Part shown: piece by piece, positions 14,586 to 27,040 of the stretch | Numbering within the stretch: the stretch's first letter is position 1 | How the letters are laid out: the number at the start of each line of letters is the position of its first letter | Assembly (NCBI GenBank): GCA_020055645.1 | Contig: CM034549.1 | Coordinates: forward strand, 7,750,001-7,814,000 | Direction: 5' to 3' | Origin: Tomocerus qinae | Lineage: Eukaryota > Arthropoda > Collembola > Entomobryomorpha > Tomoceridae | Length of the DNA: 64,000 nucleotides | Position numbers and translations under genes: made by a program | Notes under the pieces: generated by a model | Database searches by the model: none | Told to the model about the DNA's origin: nothing | The model's input: the letters and a program-made list of their open reading frames with translations, nothing else

Positions 14586-17500
14586 GTAAGTTCTATCTCA
14601 GAAACTACTCAACCCCCGTAAATAACCCCAAAATTAAATAACTGACTTTTTAAACATCTGCAACCAAGTCAAATCATTTTTTATTAGGGGCATTTTTTGT
14701 GTAATTATTTTCTGTTCTGCATTAGTTTATTGATTGAGTTGTTAGTAATTCATTTGTCTGTTGAGAAGATGTGACTGCGTAGTCTGTAATTGTGTGTGAT
14801 GTTTAGGAAGGCCGGGTTGGTTATGCAGAGAGATAGGGAGCGTGTTACATCGTGGTGAGATGTGAGAGGAGAGTTGAACTATTTTTTGTGGAGAAAGAGA
14901 GAAAAGCTCTTTGGCAAATGAAACCGCAAAATGAACGAGGAGACAAACTTTTTGTGACGAGACGAGACGGTAGAATTATGCGATTAGCTTGTTTATTTAT
15001 GATCGACTCGACTCGAGAGTATTGCATTGCTCACAGCGATAATATACAGAGAGAGCTCTATATTATAGAGTAAGTAGGTGAGGTTCCTTCTCCTAAGGCT
15101 TCCCTCTTTCACTCCACTTCACTATTCACTTACTTAACTCCGTGACAATTTCCGGAATTACTTTATATGACATCATATCAGGATTTTTAATCCCAAAAAA
15201 TATTTCCTTCCAAGGGACTGACTTGTAGACTTGCACTCCCGCAGATACACAACTTCCCTTACATCCTATTTACAAATTACAAGGCTTAGCTACTTCACAG
15301 CTTATGTAGGCATCATGTCTTCATATCTTTATATTATTTCATCCATTTTCACAGCTATGAATATTTCTCTTACGCTTATGCACTCTATACAATAGGTATT
15401 AGCACGCAATATTCTTGAAATATTAAACCTTGAAAATTACTTCTTTATTTTAATACTTAGAGTACAGTGTTTCAGTTTGTAAGTTATTATTAATAGTTGG
15501 ATGAGTAATTTAATTAAAATATATCTTTGTGATTTCTAGCAATGTGGTGGCTGCGGTGGTCCAATAATGGAACGATGGCTCCTTCACGCCTTAGAGCGCT
15601 ACTGGCATCACACTTGTCTCAAATGCTCTGCCTGTGGAGGAACGCTAGCGGATTTAGGCATGTCTTGCTTCACTCGTGATGGAATGATTCTCTGTAAACA
15701 TGACTATCTCAGGTAAAAATCACCTTCAACTATTTTGAAATTAATTTAATTACTATACAATTATTAATAGCAGTTATTTCCTATTTCTTACCTCTATTAA
15801 ATATACTTTTCGAAAATTCAATTGCGTATGGGATCGTATTGGTTTAAGAAAGTAGAAAACTTTTGAACCTGAAAGTCGTATATCAAGAAAGGCAATAATT
15901 TCTGTGATCTGACCTCAGAATATGAACGAAAGTCAAATAGTATATATCAAAGGTATGATCTATGCGAAGAGTGGTAGATCTATTTATACGCTGGTATGGA
16001 AAAAAGTTTCTTTGTCTCTTTCATCCCTTTGGTTTCTTTTCATTTTCTCCCAGAAGGGCAGATAGGAGTGAGAAAAAAACGTGTAAATAGCAGAGTCGTG
16101 GCAGGAGCGGGTAAATACAGGAGAAAATTCATGTCGTAGTTGTAAGTGTATGAGAAACGGTGAAAAAATTGTGGATTTTTTGCAATAGACGCCTTCACTC
16201 ACATACAATCAGTCGGCATAACTGTTAAGTTAGGCTGAGTTGTGAGTTCCGTGCAAAGCGTCGGGTGATGTGCCACGACCATCCGAATTCGGATGCAGAG
16301 AGAGAGAGAGGGAAGGAAAACCAAAGAGATCTTTGAAATTGTGTACTTGTGGCGTGGCACTTTGGTTCTGTCTGCGATGGTCTTCAGGGCATTCCAATTC
16401 CTCCACCGCTGCACCGTTCTAAGTTCTAGCAGTAAGTAGGGAAAGGCATCCTCTGATCCCAGGTGACCATTTCCAACGTGGAAGCGTTTAACTCAATTTT
16501 CATACACTTCTTCCACCGATCCTTCCAAACGTTCTTTACTGTCTTCTACCGAACGTTTTCTTTTGCACTAAACTTCACTGCAGCAAGTCAAATACTCTAT
16601 TACTCAGATCATTCTTACATTTATTCCATCACTTCTTCTTCACTTTCTTTCTCACATCATTTTTCCACAATGATCCCAGCAAATAATCTTATGAACACAG
16701 AGAACCTGAAAATCCGGCACGTTTTTAAATAGTAAATTCCAATAAGCTATTTTAACACACTCCAGGGGCGGGAACCTATACTGAAATATTCTTCGCCCAC
16801 CTCAAACAGTTCTCACTCAACAATTCAAACTTGCATGGCATTTCGTTGTAAGTAGCTTGTCTCCAAGTAAATTATCTCCTACAAGATTAAGTAGAGTATT
16901 TATGGTATTTTAAGATCATGTATGTTCTACGTATCTTAAAGTTTGCCGGGAATGCATTTTTTGTTTGCTATCTGTATTAACAATTGAACTCGTCTTCCAC
17001 ATCCTATAGATGTAGATTATTAATAATATTATTTTTATTCTGTGGTAATGTGTAAAGATTTAGTTCGTCTGATGATGAACTAGAGTAAACAATTCACCAT
17101 CTGATTCAATCTCTCAGTGAGTCATCTGAATGTCATGCTAAAGCAAAAGAGCATGTACGAAACATAAACATGATCTGCTAACGCCAGTTTAAAACTAAAA
17201 TAGCAAGACAGACAGAGTAGTAGAGATAAGAGTGTATAGTGTCGCTATGCATGCATGCATGTAAATACTTTAGGTGTCTATCTGTACCATGTCTATCTAG
17301 TATAAGTCAGGATGTTAAGTTGAGTCTGAAGAAAAGGAAAAGTTTTTTCACCGCAAAGAAAAAGTGTGAATGAGTGGAGGTAGAGCGAAGCCAAACTGCA
17401 GTCAAGTCGAGTCGGTGAGATTGAAGACTAAAGAGTTTGTTGATGGATGAGTTGAATAGACAAGGAGACATTTGAACTGCTAAACGATGTTGCATTTAGC

Positions 17501-20500
17501 ATTCATTCACGTCGAGTCCCACTTGTCTCCTCTTTTTCTTGCATACCTAAATACTAAATACTTGCTCGCTTCCAATTCGCCTTTTGGGTCTCTTGCCGTT
17601 TCCTTTCTCACTCATACTTTATGAAGGACAACTGCACACTACATATTTCTGTTTATGCACACTTGTCACTTCATTTACACATAGCTCTTCCCCATTCTCA
17701 ACTAATTCCCTGATCACCTTACCACTACTGAGATAATCTATACCTTAAGCACTATAAAGAAAATATAGCGGTAAAGTGGGTGGGCTATTTTTTAATAGTA
17801 TTTTTAAAATCTGTCTGGTCATATGCTAATTTCTGACATAAAAATTATTATGTCCGGGGAGCAAATGTGTTCACATCGTTCTATACAATAAAAAACAGCT
17901 GAAACCAAATTGATATTGCTCAGTTAAGCTAATTGTACTATTATGCACAGCAACTGGTGCAAAGTATGTAAAATTAAGTCGGGATAGTTCATCAACATGT
18001 TATTTCACTCCCGTAGATATTATGGTGACTGAAATTGCAATGAGTTTGAATTAACTGACATCATCTTGCTAAGCATTTGGATCTTGTGCGACAGATGTAA
18101 AGATTGACATTAGGATTTTTTTAATGGTATAGGTTAACATTTTATGCCTTCTTTTTCCTGCAACCTTTAGACCTTGTTTATTAGTACCAACGTAGAGGAC
18201 ATGACTAGCCTTAAGCAAAAGCCGAAGACCATTCGCACTTACTACTCAGTATAAGTTTTTTTAATTGTTTGTTTTGATAATTCAAATGCTTCGTCAGGCG
18301 TAACGAAAACATTGCGTAACTATTGTCATCTGGAGGATTGATAAGGTCTACCAAAAGTGTAGCCAATGAAGTGTTTATTTTAGTCAACAAGCAGGATTTA
18401 TTAGGAAGATTCTTAAGAGATGTACAGAGAATCGTATTTGAAACTAAAGAAATTAAGAAAACCAAGCTACTGATTTTACAGACCATAAAGCAGTGTGAGT
18501 AATGTCTCGTGATAATTTTCCATCTGAATGCTTTTAAAGAATAAATCTTTGTGCTCGATTTTCTTTATTCTCTCTAATGGCACAATTTCCTGACAATATT
18601 GGTTAAAAGTAGTTCACAACTCTAAGGATTTCTGAGTATTTGTACTTCGTGTGTTTTCATTAATAGTTTTTCAATCCTACTCTTTCACCCTGTACCTAGA
18701 GTATTGCGGTTTCGTACATCGGTGTAGATTTAAGATAGTTGTATGTAGGTATAAATAAGTGTGCATGTAAACTGTTATCTATAGTATTTCATAGGATGTA
18801 TAATATAGTAGATGTTGTATAAGGGATGAGACGTGGCATTGAGGGAAACGTAGTTAGAGATATAATATAAGAGTGAGTTTAGTGAGTGGTGGAGTGGAAC
18901 TGGAAAGAAGCTTCTGCCCACGGGATTAATTTTCTCCCTCTTGAGGCAATTAATAGACCATTCGGGCTAAGTGGGTTTTGTTCTCTCCGTTTCGGTTCGC
19001 TTAGACTTACTTATCCGAAGCTACTCTTTCTCCACTCCTGCCTCTCATATTCTCTCTCACTCCGCTGCATGCACTCTTTCCTCTCCAGACTATCCCTACT
19101 ACTATACTTCCCTGAAAATCAACCTCAACTATTACTATCTACTAATTTCTACTTTTATAATAAGTAACCATTATTTGCTATTTAAGACTATTAAACCATA
19201 TTTATATTATAATGGTTTATATTTACAATATTATTATTTAAAAGTAATTATACACTCAATACCTAATCATTTTTAGAGATAATGTATTTAGTATAGAGAT
19301 ATATTTCTAATGAACGACACACTCGTATTTAAACATGTACGAAATATTGTAGTTTGTAGTGTAATTTGCCATAATTTTGTAAAGTGGGCATGAATTAATT
19401 AATGCGCTAAATAGGCAGCTATATAATACAGTAGGGATTTAATTGTTTGGTTTAGTTAGTAAGTATATAATTGTGATTACAGGGAAGGAAGTCACAAATT
19501 AAGATAGTTTTCAAGGGTTTCCTCTTATCTTGAGTGTTCTGCCATAAGACACTATCTGTCAATTTATAATTTGGAGGGGAATATATCGTTCTTAATAAGC
19601 TGTGCGTGTTGGCCGCAAATTTTGTATTGAATTAGCTACTGGAATTGATATTTTTATCTGTATGATCATATAACAAACTTTGGTAAGCAATTACTAAATA
19701 GTATATTATATTTTCAGTATAGAAGAGTGAGTTGTACTATTTGTCATTGGCTCTAGAAAATGATACGAGGAGGATAAGGCAGATGAGTTTTCATCGTTGC
19801 TATTAAATTAAGGCTGTGATAGGCAGTGTGATTACTAGTTACGAAGGGTAGTTGTTGTAAATGGTTTGTGTTGTTTAGTTTATTATACTAGTTTATTTTA
19901 TAGGGACATTGCCTGGCCTGGCTTTAGATAGCTGACTTTAGTTAGTTGAATTTAGATGGAGATAGTGTTATATTGTGTGATAGTTGATACAATGCTAACC
20001 GCAAACGAGAGAGTTTTAATTGATATCACAGATATTCCTCGTTAGAGATGGATATTGTTAATACTGGGTGGGCTGGTGAGTTGGAGTTGCGAGGAGGAAC
20101 GTGAGAGGAATGAGTCACTCAGTTACATCATCACTTCAGTTGGTCTCTGATGACAAGAAAATCTGATTATCTGAACTTAGCAGAGGAAAATTGGTCGACT
20201 GTGTCAATTTGCACGTAGAGAATGCAGAATGCAAAAGGCAATAAGTGAAACAGAGTTGGGTCCTGCATTCTGATCAAGGATCTTGCAAATTACTTTAGCA
20301 TACATTAGCCAAAATGTTACATCCACACTTCCTACAGGGAGACATTACTACCATTTCTATCTCCCTCTATACATACTTTGTCACTACCAACATGATAAGG
20401 GGCAATAGAGACATAACTTGTTCATATCTATGTTGGAATACCTCCTTACTCTAGTGTAATACTCCAAATATCTACAGTTCCTCTTCAGGCATTCTCAACC

Positions 20501-21304
20501 ATGGTATCTTGTACATAGTAGAAACTCTAATTGCTGGTTAAGATCAATAATAATCTATTCTTACTATGTACAATTAAATTAAACTAACATTAGTTTTTAA
20601 TGTACAGGGTAGGGAAATAATTTGTAAGCAGGGGTGTAAAATAATTTGTAAGCAGGGGTGTAAAATAATATGTAAGCAGGGGTGCAAAATAATTTCTAAA
20701 AATGAAATTAAATGGGTAGAAAATGTGGACATGTTTTCAAGAAAACTGAAAAAATCATTGGAGAATGTATCGCGTTGATTTCTGTTTATACATCATTACA
20801 TCAATGCTAATTGAGGGGTTTATTTTCTTTTTGCAGAATATTTGGAAATACAGGTGCGTGTCAAGGTTGTGGACAAGGAATTCCAGCCCAAGAGTTTGTG
20901 ATGAGAGCAGGCGTTCCCCCGCCAGGGTCGTCTCCCCCTTATGTTTATCATGTGAGATGTTTCCTTTGTTCCAAATGTGGGGTGAAACTTGTTCCTGGTG
21001 ACCGATACTCTGTACTTAATGGTGCCCTATTTTGCGAACAGGATGCGCTTAAGGTAACCAAGTAATTCAAGATACTCTGTTTTCGTATTTTTATTTATTT
21101 CTCTCAATATTTTTGTAAATTGTTTCGAAACCCACGCCTGCTGGGTACAGCAGTAAAGATAAGCTAATGATAAAGAACACTGTTTTGCAGTTCATGAAGA
21201 ACGGTATAGGAAGTCCGTCGAATGCCAATGTTGCCACAACGAATGGACCCACGACAGCACCTCGCAAGGGCAAAGTGGGACGACCAAGAAGAAGTCGAGA
21301 CTGA
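14340..21304 (+). CDS. LMO4: LMO4-like LIM-only transcriptional adaptor, four coding exons
   Basis: The joined coding exons are 14340-14585, 15540-15712, 20837-21053 and 21191-21304, giving 249 codons with all introns GT..AG and phases agreeing. The start ATG has an in-frame TAG nine bases upstream (14331-14333). Residues 1-82 are low complexity, rich in Gly, Pro, His and Asn. LIM1 ligands are C84, C87, H105, C108, C111, C114, C134, D137. LIM2 ligands are C148, C151, H178, C181, C184, C187, C206, D209. Residues 213-249 form a Ser/Thr/Asn tail ending in a basic segment. The LIM sequences and the short R-I-F-G-N-T-G linker match the LMO4 branch better than LMO1-3. LMO proteins have no DNA-binding homeodomain; they are nuclear adaptors bridging LDB/Chip-type cofactors and transcription factors. 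The N-terminus is longer than in vertebrate LMO4 (about 165 residues in all), and LIM2 has an enlarged loop. Untranslated exons and the poly(A) site are not resolved. Confidence 0.9.
15540..15712 (+). CDS. LMO4: LMO4-like exon 2 (LIM1)
   Basis: The acceptor is TGATTTCTAG and the donor AG|GTAAAA. The exon encodes a complete first LIM domain: CGGC, a 17-residue spacer, H-x2-C, C-x2-C-x2-C, then C-x2-D. It ends two bases into an Arg codon completed by exon 3. All eight zinc ligands are present, so the domain should fold. In LMO proteins this domain carries most of the LDB contact. Confidence 0.92.
15713..20836 (+). other. Intron 2 of the LMO4-like gene (5.1 kb)
   Basis: This is the largest intron and separates the two LIM domains. 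I see no second gene in it. It holds small simple-sequence tracts, such as AG repeats near 16300 and ATGC repeats near 17250, and a 24-bp tandem repeat about 140 bases before the exon 3 acceptor. Intronic enhancers are plausible for a developmental regulator, but none can be recognised directly. Confidence 0.8.
20617..20700. repeat. 24-bp tandem repeat, three and a half copies, in intron 2
   Basis: The unit contains AATTTGTAAGCAGGGGTG and repeats at 20617, 20641 and 20665 with one or two substitutions, followed by a partial copy from 20689. Each unit contains AAGCAGGGGTG, a G-rich patch in AT-rich DNA. Confidence 0.92.
20837..21053 (+). CDS. LMO4: LMO4-like exon 3 (LIM2)
   Basis: The acceptor is TTTTTGCAG and the donor AAG|GTAACC. 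The exon completes the split Arg codon and encodes the second LIM domain with all eight ligands. The spacer from C151 to H178 is 26 residues, about eight more than the usual LMO4 spacing; the extra residues (around 165-175) are Gly/Pro/Ser-rich. The rest (V-M-R-A, L-V-P-G-D-R, L-F-C-E-x-D) follows the LMO4 pattern. Confidence 0.92.
21191..21304 (+). CDS. LMO4: LMO4-like exon 4 (C-terminal tail and stop)
   Basis: The acceptor TGTTTTGCAG lies only 137 bases past exon 3, and the frame runs 37 codons to TGA at 21302-21304. The tail is Ser/Thr/Asn/Pro-rich and ends in the basic segment RKGKVGRPRRSRD, whose GRP core flanked by basic residues resembles a minimal AT-hook. Vertebrate LMO4 lacks such an ending as far as I recall. 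Phase and acceptor quality support it as the true last exon. Confidence 0.85.
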   Translation, partial: FMKNGIGSPSNANVATTNGPTTAPRKGKVGRPRRSRD

Positions 21305-24300
21305 CAGTCCTTTTAAAAATAAGTCTGTAGTGTATAGACATTATTATTCTGTAATAGTTAATTAGTTCTAGATAATTAGTTGATTAGTAGTAGAGATGTT
21401 AAGTGAGGTAATAATTATTATTATTGTATTGTACACACACATACAATATATACATACCTATATGGATAGCTATAGATAGATAGTAATAATAATTGTACCA
21501 ACTAAGTATATTGTGTATAGTAATAATTTAATTAACAAATGAAGCAATTTATTATTTGTTTTACTATGAAATAGAGAGAAATGCCTAATAGTATGATAGA
21601 CATAACACATGAACTACATTTTGTTAATTAAGTATGCAATGCCGTACCGAAGATGGACATGCTTAAATGTTACAAATACTTATGCTCGCGTATCGTATCG
21701 TATAATATGTACAATATACCTATTTTCTTTTTTGTACTTAATTGTACGTTCCACACACATACCTAAAGCAAACCTAAATATATACACAAGTATACTTTCA
21801 TTACATTAACGTAATTTAATTAATTTAGTTCATTTGTGTGTTGCTGTTGCATTTCTATCTGTACTATGTATTGTCACTGTTAATATCTATGATGTAATAC
21901 AATAAGTACGGAAACCTATGTAATTAAATATTATACTGCGTACATACGAATGTACATCAACCAACCAACAAAGTAACCAACAAACCATGCCAAGCCCAGC
22001 CACTCACGATTTAATACAATACAAGAAACTCCATCCCTTTTCATCTTCTTCTAATTGTCAAAATACCGAAAATAATTATGTCTATAGGAAAAGCACTTCA
22101 AATTATTTGTAACCTCAAATATACTTACATACATGAAATACATTCGTATTGTTCCATACCTACAACCAACTCTTCTACATTTAATTATTTTATTTATCTC
22201 TTTCCTCGTACTAATTAAAATACACTCTAAGCTGTTTCTCATTTAATTCAAATTATAAAGCATACTGTGCATACACCGAGATCATAACTATCTGCAAAGC
22301 ATACAAAATATGACTACGCGTGTAGGAGGAATTGCGTAGGAGGAATTGTCAATAATGCAATCAAAGGTAATGTTTACTAAACAAGCATTGACTCAACTTG
22401 GAAATGAATTCAATTAAAACGAACAAGGGAAAGTCCACCGGATATCCGTCCATCTCTCTCAAGTGTACTAAAGTAAGTTGAATTTTCGGTTAATATTATT
22501 CCCGGAAAGGAAGCGTTATTTCCATTGAACTCCATAGTGAATTCGTAAGAATTCGCTTGATTCAATTACGGAGAAAATTACTGAGAGTACCTGTTCTGAG
22601 TCCTGTGCAGCGTCAAATCATATGCGGATTGTGCTTTGTGGGGATGTGAGTGACCGTGTCGAAATCAACTTCCTATTAAGCGTCTCTTTTGACACACACA
22701 CTTCCCCTTCCTTACTCTTCTTGTCAAATTGCTTATAGAGCATTTTGTCACGGTGTGGCACCATAAAGACTACAACATTCCAATATTTCATGCCTTATTG
22801 CTCTACATGTCGAGGGTAGACAAGGCATCCAGGCAGAGTCACAATCCCCTCACCTGCCATTTCGCAAATTTGATTACATTGCTGATTTCATCGGTGGGAA
22901 CTGGTATGTCAAATAAATCTTAAATCCTAGCATGTTAACCATATAGGCCGATGATATCATTGGAAGTATTTCAAGATTTTTATTCCACATTTTCTCAAAA
23001 AAAGTAAGAAATTACGAAAAATGAAAATAATTCATAATTTTTACGACTAGTATTTATTTAATACTATTATACATAATTTAGTTGTTTCCTGGCATAGAAA
23101 TTCATGATGCAATATCACAATATTGGGTCCCTCCATGTGCCTGAAGAGTTTTCTGCCTGCTACATATGTAGAATAGTCTATGCAGAGAGGATTAAATTAA
23201 ATGAATATTAGAAGTTACCCTTCATGTGCCTTCTGTGACTCTGTATTTGTTTAGCGTGAGTGTAAAAGATAGAATAATAAAGGAAATGCGTAGGAAGGCA
23301 TGGAGTAAATTGCATTGAATGTAAATCCAATGCTTACTTTAGTAAGTTAGATAAGGATCGAAATGGTATAATTAGTTAGTAGGAAGCTGATTGCGAGAGT
23401 ATCGTCTATTTCTATTAAAAGTGATGCAAATGTGTAGATTTCCATTAGAGCACTTAAAGTAGTAGACCGTAGATGTATCTTTAGAACCCTAGTGGTTATG
23501 TGTAGTAGTAGCGTTTTATTCGAAGCATGCATTAAACGTAGTTTGAGATGGTATTAAATAGTATTTGGAGTTTAGTAATGTATTTACGATAAGATTGGGA
23601 TGATTTGGCAATGGTATGTATAGGTTAAGCTTAGAGCTGAGTTGTGTCTGTGTAGGAAGTGATAGGGTCGGATTATAGAAAACTATTTAGCCAAGAGTTG
23701 GTTTGGTCTTGAGCGAATGAGTAATCTCGTAATTAAAAGCTCGACAGGACAGAAGAGGACAGGACAGAGGAGCACGGCACAGGAAATGAACTAAATGAAT
23801 GAGTTGCGTTTTACATTTAATTTGAAACGGGAGTTTAATACGATACTCCAACTTATCTATCTCCTCTGTAACTAAAGCCAACTCTCTCTCTCTCTGTCAG
23901 CTAACCAACTCCTTTTCATTACTCTGCCTCCTCCGTACTCACTTTTCATTAAACATTTTAAAGTAGCCCGTGAGGTACCTACTAGGAGTTTTATTAAACC
24001 AAGACCTATATACTAGCATCAAATTACTTACTTACTAATAACTTGGTGTGTATTATGCAGTTACGCTATCCTTCTCTCTCTCAACTACTTCATTACTACT
24101 TTACTTAAGTAACTTTTAATTATTTACATAATTTTTACTAACAAACGCATCCTCTCTTCTCTTCTAGTGAATTGGAATTAGTCATGCAAATGGGAAAACT
24201 AAAGTAATTGCTTTGTTACTTACGAATATCATTCTATTTACAATCTCCAGACTTTTATTACTATTTATTGTATCCTTCATTTTTAGCCTACTCTTTCTCA

Positions 24301-25333
24301 AACTACTTTAATTAAGCAAGGAATTAGCAAAGTGTACTACACGCATTACATTTGTATCTGTCTTGTACAAATACAAAAATTGAATTTTGCAAAAACCTAT
24401 TCGAATATTGTATTTGTAGTTTTTTTAAGGAGTGATTTATAGACAGGGTTAGATTGTAGGATATTGAAGGTTTGGGATGGAGGGAGGTGCAATTGAGGAA
24501 AAGTTTGTCCATGCTGAATAATTAAAAGGAACTCTCGGACAAGTTGACTTTTCTGTCTTTATTGTCAGTTTGTCCTGCTCTTTCATAGATTGCTTGGGAG
24601 TTGTCATTAACTATTTCTGTGACAGAAATTGACCTCCTGTCAAAATGTCCGGTTTGGACTGACACGAACTTTGATGTTGGAGTGGGAACTGCGAGAAATC
24701 AAAAAACGCTACTTCTTCGCACAGAAATGGTAGACATTGTCGGGTGGGGAGTATGTCGGGGAGAGGCTAATAGTGTAAGGAAGGAGCAAGTCAAAACAAA
24801 GCCTGGAATCTTGTGTTAAATAATTCCATCTAATTAATCTTTAACAATCCAATCGCTCTTTTCTCCCATTCCGGCCAAGATTGAAGGAGAATAGAAATGG
24901 AATGAAATTGGATGGTACTTTACTTACTGAAACTAAAATACACATATACACGTTGCAATGCCCTTATTATACACAGACTATACTATGCCTTGACTCATGT
25001 CCAGCACTGCTGCATATATACACTGGACAAGAGTGTAGTTATTGTTAGAGAAGTTGTTCTCTTTTGTTATGTTATGACCGACCTCAGCAGATCAGTCCAG
25101 ACTCCACCACTCCAGCCAGACCAGTCCGGAGTGTATGATTACTCAGACCAAACCAGAGCCAGATGAAAAAACTCAATTCAATATAAACAGGAGAGAGGAG
25201 AAGAGACAGGCGGAATTGTTCTTCTCTAATGTAACTGTGCTCTTCTCCTCCATGTCTCTTACCAGCATCTACACTTCTTATATACATCCCATACTCTACA
25301 TTGCATCTGTTAGCGGAAATACGTAATAAGTAA
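21305..25333. other. 3' flank of the LMO4-like gene, non-coding
   Basis: The region just after the stop is AT-rich and probably holds the 3' untranslated region, but no single poly(A) signal stands out near the stop. Beyond it are only short frames without family resemblance, a TC run near 23881-23897 and a small GGACA-type repeat near 23750. No gene is supported. Confidence 0.6.
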
Positions 25334-25844
25334 CTTCAGGCAGCAAGTCCAATCCCTTGCAATTACCCAATTTTAAAAAAATCATATTTAACCATGTTTA
25401 AAATTTGGAAAGCTTTTTTTACCGGTTTATTTGCTATTGGTCGTTTCAGGAAAAATCAAGCGAAATTTGCTTATGAGGCATACCCAAGAAACATTTAGGC
25501 TGTGTGTTCAAAAGTGGACTAAATCTGACATTTGATAGATCAAAGTGCAAAAGTTTTGAATATTTTGATAAAAATGGGATTTTGAGTGACAGCTTACAAA
25601 AAATGCTCTCGTTACAACTTTCTTGAAAGCTTTATTCAAATTACCATTTTTTCCCGATATCTTTAGAAAATATGCAAATAATTAGTGCAAACTTTCTACT
25701 CGCTATCGGAAAAATCGTCTAAATAAAAGTTATTTTCAATAATGGACAAAATCGGACAAATTCCCTATCTGGGGGAGTGGTTTAAAAAGATGGTACCGCT
25801 TAGGAATCCTGAATGGGCTAAATTTTGATTCTGATTTAAGGATA

Positions 25845-26218
25845 GAGCTCATAGAGCTACAGTCATGAAATTGAAAACAATGACTAATGAACTTATTGGG
25901 AACGACATATTTAATTTTTAGAAATGTGTTATTTTTAGTTTTCAAATTATATGATTTTAAAAATTTTCACTTTTTCCATGCAATGGCATGGGAGAAAAGT
26001 GGTTTGTACACTTTTTAACCAAAAAGTCAAAGAGCTCATACGCTTAGAGGCACCAAAATCGCATCACATGTAGTTCAACCATATTTTTACAACATATCTA
26101 TTTTTTAGAAATGTGTTATTTGTATTTTTAAAGATATTGAATTTTGAAAAAATAATTGCAACGTTTAATGGGAAAGACAGTTAAAGTGCACAACCAAGGT
26201 AACTTAGGGCTTCTATGG
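25845..26218. repeat. 187-bp diverged tandem duplication
   Basis: Two landmarks recur with the same offset of 187 bases: GAGCTCATA at 25845 and 26032, and GAAATGTGTTATTT at 25921 and 26108. The sequence between is visibly diverged. The equal offset points to an old tandem duplication rather than chance words. Confidence 0.55.
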
Positions 26219-26576
26219 ACAACATAAGGTGGTGACGAGTCAAATTATTTAAACAAGGTAGGTATATAGATGAGTAGGTATTATCGAACGTTAAAATGTA
26301 ACTCATCATCAAAAAGGTTACCAGACAGTAGTTTCACATACGTTCGCGTTCGTATAGTGTTGAATACTTTACTGCAGTGAGTTTTCGAACAATGTCAAAC
26401 TGCCTGTCCGGAATCATAAAGCATGGATAAGTATGACATTTTCATGGTTTAATAAAAATGGCCACAATACCTAAACACGATATGTGACTCCGGACATGTA
26501 GGTTAACGTTGTCAAGAATCTCACTATGCTTACAAATATTTTAGATTGACTACAAATATTTTCGGGCATGTACTCT

Positions 26577-27020
26577 AATATTTTCCAGCACTTTCGAACA
26601 TTTTCGAGCACTTTCGAATATTTTCGAGCACTTTCAAATATTTTCGAGCACTTTCGAATATTTTCGAGCACTTTCGAATATTTTCGAGCACTTTGGAATA
26701 TTTTCGAGCACTTTCGAATATTTTCGAGCACTTTCGAATATTTTCGAGCACTTTCGAATATTTTCGAGCACTTTCGAATATTTTCGAGCACGTGTTCGAA
26801 TATTTTTGCCCATATTCGAATGTTTTCGAGTAGTTTCGAATATTTTCGAGTAGTTTCGAATATTTTCGAGTAGTTTAGAATATTTTCGAGTAGTTTAGAA
26901 TATTTTCGAGTAGTTTCGAATATTTTCGAGTAGTTTAGAATATTTTCGAGTAGTTTAGAACATTTTCGAATATTATCGAATATTTTGGAGTAGTTTCGAA
27001 TATTTTCGAGCATGTACGAT
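26577..27020. repeat. 20-bp minisatellite, left arm (TTTTCGAG orientation)
   Basis: The first part (to about 26792) repeats GCACTTTCGAATATTTTCGA with very few changes. After a degenerate junction containing GCACGTGTTCG, the second part (about 26826-27020) repeats a related unit with GTAGTTT(C/A)GAATATTTTCGA. There are about 21 units in all. Open frames across it exist only because the 20-bp unit lacks stops; they are not genes. Confidence 0.95.
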
Positions 27021-27040
27021 ATTTTCAATCATGTACGAAA

